A stretch of DNA of 10,809 nucleotides from the NCBI GenBank assembly GCA_003477305.1, contig DMTN01000023.1, positions 16,172-26,980 on the forward strand, read 5' to 3'. Source of the stretch: Acholeplasmatales bacterium (GTDB taxonomy: Bacteria; Bacillota_I; Bacilli_A; Izemoplasmatales; Hujiaoplasmataceae). Below the pieces are notes generated by a model that saw only the letters and a program-made list of their open reading frames with translations, was not told the DNA's origin and ran no database searches. Position 1 is the first letter of the stretch. Every line of letters starts with the position of its first letter. Shown here piece after piece: positions 7,150 to 10,809 of the stretch. The position numbers and the translations under genes were made by a program.

Positions 7150-7839
7150 TTATCGGTTTTTCTGCAGGACGATGATCGTCCGTTCGGGCATGATGACCCG
7201 TTCGAGTTCGGCAAAGCCGACCATTTCGGCGATCCTGAGGTATTCCGAAAGCGGATGCGTTTCTTCGTAAATGTGGAGATCCTTGTCGCCGTCGGGCAAA
7301 TGCAGGGTGACGGTGTGGACGATGCTGTGCGGCGTTTCGCCGCGGTGGCATTCCCAGTGAAAATGGAATTCCTCGTCGTCTTCGGAATAGCCGTCGAGCG
7401 CGTCGATGTATTCGGCCGACAGCACGTCGAAGAGGAAGACGCCGTTTTCGTTCAACGCTTCGAAGATGTTCGTGAACCCGAACTGGACGTCTTCGAGGTC
7501 GGTGAGATGGTTGATCACGTCCATCGACGCGATCACCGTGTCGAAACGTTCGTCGATCGGATCGAGCATGTCGTAGACATATTCGCGAATCCGGACCTTG
7601 CGTTCGGCGGCGCGGTAGCGGACGATCGCGAGCATCTCTTCGGCGAGGTCGGTCGCCGTGACGGCGTATCCGGCCGCGGCCAGCTCGACCGACAGATTGC
7701 CGGTGCCGCAGCCGATGTCAAGCAGCGTGCCGCGGGCGGTGTATTTGTTCAGAAGATCGAGATAGCTGTCGTAGACGGCCTGGTCGATGAAGGCGTCATA
7801 GAAGGTCGCGAGATGATCATAACTGATCGTTGAGTCCAT
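7150..7839 (-). CDS. yqeM: SAM-dependent methyltransferase, YqeM type
   Basis: This 229-residue class I methyltransferase has a Rossmann-fold SAM-binding signature LLDIGCGTG at residues 39-47, an acidic residue at the end of strand beta-2 (TDLAEEML, 63-70), and a motif-IV-like region FDTVIASMDVINHL (99-112). The C-terminal half (FLFDVLSAEYIDAL, then a WECH segment) resembles the YqeM/Methyltransf_25 group found beside rsfS in Bacilli. The substrate is unknown in the family, and I do not infer one. Start ATG at 7839 lies inside rsfS (23-nt overlap); the nearest Shine-Dalgarno, GGGAGG, is about 12 nt upstream, rather far, so initiation may depend on ribosomes finishing rsfS. The 44-nt gap to comEA contains the 5' arm of the inverted repeat described at the comEA start. 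Confidence 0.9.
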   Translation of the reverse strand: MDSTISYDHLATFYDAFIDQAVYDSYLDLLNKYTARGTLLDIGCGTGNLSVELAAAGYAVTATDLAEEMLAIVRYRAAERKVRIREYVYDMLDPIDERFDTVIASMDVINHLTDLEDVQFGFTNIFEALNENGVFLFDVLSAEYIDALDGYSEDDEEFHFHWECHRGETPHSIVHTVTLHLPDGDKDLHIYEETHPLSEYLRIAEMVGFAELERVIMPERTIIVLQKNR

Positions 7840-8164
7840 CGATCTTGACTTCCTCCCGCTGAATGAAGAGTTTTTCCAGCTGGTAATACTCGCGTTCGTC
7901 CTTTTGCATGACGTTCACGATGATGTCGCCGAGGTCGATCAGGATCCATTTCGCTTCCGATTCGCCTTCGACCTTCTTGATCGCGATTTCCGGCAGGGCG
8001 TCGAAGAGATGCCGCACGGATGCGGCGACCTGGCGCTCGGTGTTGCCGGTGGCGAGGACGACATAGTCGTACAGGGGTGAAAAGGTGCGGAAGTCCCAGA
8101 TCCGGATGTCGCGGAGTTTCAGTCCGGACAACGCTGCGGCGACGCGTTCAAGCATTGAACTCAT
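7817..8164 (-). CDS. rsfS: Ribosomal silencing factor RsfS
   Basis: This encodes 115 residues, the usual length for RsfS (YbeB/Iojap), which binds ribosomal protein uL14 on the 50S subunit and blocks subunit joining when nutrients are short. Family signatures are YVVLATGNTERQV (residues 34-46), then KWILIDLGDIIVNVM (72-86) and YYQLEKLF (93-100). A frame without stops continues far upstream, but the true start is the ATG at 8164. GGAGGA, formed by the last codons of yqeK, sits about 5 nt upstream, and family similarity begins there. One base separates the yqeK stop from this ATG. A second in-frame ATG lies three codons in at 8155 and is a less likely start. The downstream yqeM start is nested in the last 23 nt. 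Confidence 0.95.
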   Translation of the reverse strand: MSSMLERVAAALSGLKLRDIRIWDFRTFSPLYDYVVLATGNTERQVAASVRHLFDALPEIAIKKVEGESEAKWILIDLGDIIVNVMQKDEREYYQLEKLFIQREEVKIDGLNDQL

Positions 8165-8165
8165 T

Positions 8166-8744
8166 CTATTCCTCCAATATGTGGCGGTATTCCGCCCATG
8201 CCGCATCTCCGCGCTCGGCGCGGGGCCATCCGGTGCGGGCCAGGATGTGATTCGTTTCACGCAGGACGAGCGCGACGCCCAAATCGAGGTTGTCGAAGCA
8301 GGCCTGGCGGATGTCGGCGTTGTCGTAATCGCGGTTCGGCTCGATATAGTCGGCGACGAACACGATCTTTTCCAGCAACGACATGCCGGGGCGTCCGGCG
8401 CTGTGGTTTTCAATCGCGGCGAGGATGTCGGCGTCGGCGATCCCGAGTTCGGTTTCGGCGTACGCGACGGCGGCGAGCCCGTGCCAGAGTTTTTCCGGCC
8501 AGCGGTCCGCTTCGGCGGGCCCGTATCTTTGGTCGATGCGGCATCGGAGCGAAGCCGGATTCTCGTTTTTCACGACGTCGTGGAGCAGTGCGGCGATTTT
8601 CGCCTTCTCGACGTCGGCGCCGTGTTTCGCGGCGAGCGCCGCGGCGGTGTCGATCACGCCTTCGACATGGCGGAAGCGGCCGGGTTTCCCGCGCGCCAGG
8701 AACCGTTCCTTGACGATCGGATAGAGTTCCGCGTAGGTCTTCAT
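8166..8744 (-). CDS. yqeK: HD-domain Ap4A hydrolase YqeK
   Basis: This is a 192-residue HD-superfamily metal-dependent phosphohydrolase of the YqeK family. Members cleave diadenosine tetraphosphate (Ap4A) symmetrically to two ADP, clearing a stress-associated nucleotide. The metal-binding series is complete: H26 in RFRHVEGV, H55-D56 in LLHDVVK, H88 in KLWHGL, H114 in IENHSAG, and D132 in the family signature FVADYIEPNR (129-138). The length is normal. The start ATG at 8744 shares one base with the yqeH stop (TGATG), which implies coupled translation. In most Bacilli yqeK follows nadD directly, and in some Mollicutes the two are fused. Here yqeK follows yqeH with no nadD and no N-terminal nucleotidyltransferase domain. 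The assignment is firm from motifs and from the neighbouring rsfS. Confidence 0.95.
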   Translation of the reverse strand: MKTYAELYPIVKERFLARGKPGRFRHVEGVIDTAAALAAKHGADVEKAKIAALLHDVVKNENPASLRCRIDQRYGPAEADRWPEKLWHGLAAVAYAETELGIADADILAAIENHSAGRPGMSLLEKIVFVADYIEPNRDYDNADIRQACFDNLDLGVALVLRETNHILARTGWPRAERGDAAWAEYRHILEE

Positions 8745-9862
8745 CAGATGATGGCCGGACGGGCGTAGACGCCGACGACGAACGGGGCGTGGACGCGGAC
8801 GTTGAACGGCCCGCGCAAGGTAACGAAGCCGAGGCCGGAGAAGACGATGTCGTATTTCAGGTTGTCGCGGATCTTGAAATCATGAAAGACCCACTTCGGC
8901 AGCTTCTCCTCTTCGGAGAACGGCGGCGTGAGGAGCGTGTAGATTTTGGTCTGGTAGAGTTCGTCGGCGCGCTCCGTCTTCGTGCGGTGCACGTTCAGGG
9001 TGTTGGCGAAATAGGTGATGACGTTGATCTTATCGCCGGTCTCGCCGGAGATGACGTCGATCCGCGCCAGCCCGCCGAAGAACAGCGTCTGGCCTTCCGA
9101 CAACTGGAAGACGAGCGGCTTGATCTCCTTTTTGGGGACGGTCATCTTATAGGACGGACGCGTCAGATAATGGGTGTACTGGTGCTTGTTGATGACGCCG
9201 GGGGTGTCGAAGATCATCGACCCGTCGGACAGCGGAAAGCCGATCAGACCGATCGTCGTGCCGGGGCTCGAGGAGACGGTGACGACGTCCGCGTCGGAGC
9301 CCATGTAGCGGCGCAGGATCTGGTTGATGATGCGGGACTTGCCGACATTGGTGGAGCCGACGAGATAGACGTTGCGGTTCCCTTTGTATTTGTAGATCAT
9401 TTCCATCAGGTCGTCGAAGTTGTTGCCGAACTTCGCCGAGATCAGGATGCTGTCGAGGACGGTGAAGCCCTCGATGTTGAGCATCTGCTTGAGCCAGGCG
9501 AGGATCTTCTCCTGTTTTACGTTCTTCGGCAGGAGGTCCATCTTGTTGCCGACGAGGATGACGTCATGGTTGCCGGTCAACCGCTTGATCGCCGGGACGA
9601 AGGAACCGGAAAAATCGAAGATGTCGACGATCTTCACGATCAGCGCGTTCTCGCGGCTGATCTTGTCGATCACGGTGAGATAGTCGTCGTTGGAGAGGGA
9701 CAGGGTGATGACGTCGGAATAATTGCGGATGCGGAAACACCGCTGACAGAGCAGCCGCTTCGGATCGGTTTCCGCAAGCACTTTTTCCGAGACGAAACCG
9801 GGAACGTTCTTGTCGATGCTCTGAATCCTCGCACCGCAGCCCAAACAGAACAATTCTTCCAT
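8744..9862 (-). CDS. yqeH: Ribosome biogenesis GTPase YqeH
   Basis: This is a 372-residue circularly permuted GTPase of the YqeH/YlqF class, needed for 30S subunit assembly in Bacillus. An N-terminal zinc finger comes first (CLGC at 7-10, CQRC at 39-42). The G motifs then appear in permuted order: G4 NKMDLLP (106-112), G5 SAK (142-144), G1 GSTNVGKS (169-176), G2 within SSPGTT (198-203), G3 DTPG (219-222). The C-terminal part, about 240-372, is the family's putative RNA- or protein-binding region. A TTG immediately precedes this ATG and could be used, but the ATG at 9862 is preferred, with GAGG 8 nt upstream inside the end of yqeG. The gap from the yqeG stop is 5 nt. All nucleotide-binding motifs are intact. 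Both the family and its position after yqeG are well supported. Confidence 0.96.
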   Translation of the reverse strand: MEELFCLGCGARIQSIDKNVPGFVSEKVLAETDPKRLLCQRCFRIRNYSDVITLSLSNDDYLTVIDKISRENALIVKIVDIFDFSGSFVPAIKRLTGNHDVILVGNKMDLLPKNVKQEKILAWLKQMLNIEGFTVLDSILISAKFGNNFDDLMEMIYKYKGNRNVYLVGSTNVGKSRIINQILRRYMGSDADVVTVSSSPGTTIGLIGFPLSDGSMIFDTPGVINKHQYTHYLTRPSYKMTVPKKEIKPLVFQLSEGQTLFFGGLARIDVISGETGDKINVITYFANTLNVHRTKTERADELYQTKIYTLLTPPFSEEEKLPKWVFHDFKIRDNLKYDIVFSGLGFVTLRGPFNVRVHAPFVVGVYARPAII

Positions 9863-9867
9863 CAAGT

Positions 9868-10428
9868 CTACCTCTTCTCCCCAAGATGTAATCCGTCATA
9901 GAAGTCAGGATCCGATCTATGCAAATCAGCCAAGGCCAACCGTTCGATGCGGCGGTTCAGCTTGGTATACCACTTTTCCGTCTTGCGTTTGATCGCGTCG
10001 ACCACGACGACCCGGTATCCCATGCGTTTTCCGCCGTAGACATCGGTCATGAACTGGTCGCCGAGGACGGCGACGCGCGACGGGTCCGGTCCGCCGGCAA
10101 GCGCTTCGGCACGTCGGAAGCCGCAGCGGAACGGTTTTTTCGCGCCGTGGACGAACGGCAGGCCGCAGGCGTCGGCGAAGGTTCGCACGCGCGGTTCGTG
10201 GTTGTTGGAAATGAGGATCACCCGGAATCCGCTTTTTTTGAGCCCGTCCAAAAGTTCGAGGGTCCGCGAACCGGGAATGGTTTCATCGTAAGAAACGAGG
10301 GTGTTGTCGACGTCGATGAAGAGCACGTCGACGCCGATTTTCCGAAGATGGTCATAATCGACGTCAAAGACGGTTTTTTGATAATCGTCCGGACGAAAAT
10401 ATGCCCGCTTGAAGAAAATAGGTGTCAT
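9868..10428 (-). CDS. yqeG: HAD-superfamily phosphatase YqeG
   Basis: This is a 186-residue protein of the YqeG family (HAD subfamily IIIA). The HAD motifs are visible: motif I DVDNTLV at 39-45 with the nucleophile and acid aspartates, motif II SNN at 74-76, motif III lysine in GAKKPF at 95-100, and motif IV GDQFMTDV at 123-130. It should be a magnesium-dependent phosphatase. The physiological substrate is not settled for Bacilli; relatives in yeast and plants dephosphorylate phosphatidylglycerophosphate, so that is a possible role. An open frame continues upstream, but the ATG at 10428 is chosen because GGAGG lies 7 nt upstream and the operon promoter lies only about 26 bp further, inside that extension. 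This is the first gene of the eight-gene unit ending at holA. Confidence 0.93.
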   Translation of the reverse strand: MTPIFFKRAYFRPDDYQKTVFDVDYDHLRKIGVDVLFIDVDNTLVSYDETIPGSRTLELLDGLKKSGFRVILISNNHEPRVRTFADACGLPFVHGAKKPFRCGFRRAEALAGGPDPSRVAVLGDQFMTDVYGGKRMGYRVVVVDAIKRKTEKWYTKLNRRIERLALADLHRSDPDFYDGLHLGEKR

Positions 10429-10453
10429 TTTGAACCTCCAAAGACTATTTCTT

Positions 10454-10482
10454 ATTATACCTAAAAAAACCAAAAATGTCCA
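10454..10482 (-). promoter_or_regulatory. Main promoter of the yqeG-holA operon
   Basis: On the minus strand, TGGACA (10482-10477) and a perfect TATAAT (10459-10454) are separated by 17 bp, with an A/T-rich spacer containing a long T run. This is the best promoter in the window. Transcription would start near 10447, giving a leader of about 19 nt with GGAGG before the yqeG ATG. No equally good promoter is visible in the short gaps downstream, so it probably drives all eight genes. Confidence 0.85.
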
Positions 10483-10521
10483 ATTCTTTCGTCCCGGACG
10501 GACCCTGACGGGGTTTTCCCG

Positions 10522-10537
10522 CGCCGCGCTTGCGGCG
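10522..10537. repeat. GC-rich palindrome between divergent promoters
   Basis: CGCCGC at 10522-10527 is inverted as GCGGCG at 10532-10537 with a 4-nt centre. It overlaps the putative -35 of the plus-strand MATE promoter and lies about 40 bp upstream of the yqeG promoter. No T-run follows on either strand, so it does not look like a terminator. It could be a repressor site for the efflux gene, or chance in GC-rich DNA. Confidence 0.3.
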
Positions 10538-10557
10538 ATTAAAAAGCGTGCTATAAT
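10530..10557 (+). promoter_or_regulatory. Putative promoter of the MATE transporter gene
   Basis: A perfect TATAAT at 10552-10557 is preceded by TGC, an extended -10 element. The upstream TTGCGG at 10530-10535 (16-bp spacer) is a weak -35 and overlaps the palindrome at 10522-10537. Transcription would begin near 10564, leaving a leader of about 18 nt with a GAGGTG ribosome site. Confidence 0.6.
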
Positions 10558-10581
10558 GGATGGGGATTGCGAGGTGAGCCC

Positions 10582-10809
10582 ATGCGCAAACGACTTCTTC
10601 CGGGTCAGAAAACCGAACTCATCCGACTGTCTTGGCCGCTGCTGGTCGAGACCCTTTTGGTGATGCTGATCGGCAATGTCGCAACGATCCTGATCGCCTC
10701 CTATTCCGACGATGCGGCCGGCGCGATCTCCGTGGCCAACCAGGTGGTCTCGGTCTTCCATCTCGTCTTCATGATCATCTCGACCGGAACCGGGATCCTG
10801 TGCGCCCAG
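10582..10809 (+). CDS. MATE-family multidrug efflux transporter, 5' end only
   Basis: Seventy-six codons are visible from the ATG at 10582 to the right edge; the full family is about 440-460 residues. MATE proteins are cation-driven exporters of drugs and metabolites in the inner membrane. The visible part has a short basic N-terminus, a first transmembrane helix about residues 16-39 (LSWPLLVETLLVMLIGNV, a typical MATE opening), the conserved loop with an ANQ motif near 51-53, and a second helix from about 54. GAGGTG at 10571-10576 lies 5 nt before the ATG. The gene diverges from yqeG and has its own extended -10 promoter. It is not part of the conserved yqeG-rpsT arrangement, so it is probably a lineage-specific neighbour. 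Substrate cannot be predicted from this fragment. Confidence 0.88.
   Translation, partial: MRKRLLPGQKTELIRLSWPLLVETLLVMLIGNVATILIASYSDDAAGAISVANQVVSVFHLVFMIISTGTGILCAQ

Noticed and set aside
8165..8413. N-terminal extension of rsfS
   Set aside because: It overlaps yqeK in another frame and has no family similarity; GGAGGA before 8164 and the normal RsfS length fix the start there.
8789..9901. A 370-codon plus-strand frame opposite yqeH
   Set aside because: Aspartate- and valine-rich shadow of the YqeH gene, whose zinc finger and G motifs are complete on the minus strand.
10429..10761. N-terminal extension of yqeG to 10761
   Set aside because: It would run through the promoter and into the antisense of the MATE gene; a good ribosome site and family similarity put the start at 10428.

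Overview
The window is GC-rich bacterial DNA that uses the standard bacterial code: TGA is a stop, for example at the yqeH/yqeK and comEC/holA junctions. Shine-Dalgarno sequences are strong (GGAGG type), promoters are sigma-A-like, and intrinsic terminators are present. The core gene order yqeG-yqeH-yqeK-rsfS-yqeM-comEA-comEC-holA, facing a convergent rpsT, is the conserved Bacilli arrangement known from the Bacillus subtilis yqeG-to-rpsT region. This points to a Firmicutes lineage (Bacilli, or a relative such as the Acholeplasma/Erysipelotrichia-like groups). The GC-rich codon use is unusual for many of those groups, and I cannot name a genus from sequence alone.

Layout. (1) Positions 1-2617, minus strand: the first 872 codons of a large cytosolic sensor with several PAS domains and a GAF domain. 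Its output domain lies beyond the left edge. (2) 2618-2818: a divergent promoter region. (3) 2819-3082, plus strand: rpsT (ribosomal protein S20), followed by back-to-back terminators at 3103-3152, one for each strand. (4) 10428 down to 3152, minus strand: a compact eight-gene operon starting from a very good promoter at 10454-10482. Its genes are yqeG (HAD phosphatase), yqeH (circularly permuted ribosome-assembly GTPase), yqeK (HD-domain Ap4A hydrolase), rsfS (ribosome silencing factor), yqeM (SAM methyltransferase), comEA and comEC (DNA receptor and DNA channel of competence), and holA (DNA polymerase III delta). Most junctions overlap or are separated by a few bases, which suggests translational coupling. 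(5) 10582-10809, plus strand: the 5' end of a MATE-family efflux transporter with its own divergent promoter.

The operon therefore joins a ribosome-biogenesis and nucleotide-housekeeping module (yqeG to yqeM) to a DNA uptake module (comEA, comEC) and a replication clamp-loader gene (holA). The only real gap inside it is 44 nt between yqeM and comEA. It carries a striking 14-bp perfect inverted repeat with a U-tract whose far arm lies inside comEA, so that the comEA ribosome site and start codon sit in the loop. This is the most interesting non-coding signal in the window. Compared with the B. subtilis order, aroE, yhbY (yqeI), nadD and comEB are absent from the cluster. I see no tRNA, rRNA, CRISPR array, insertion sequence or prophage gene, and no gene-free stretch longer than about 200 bases.
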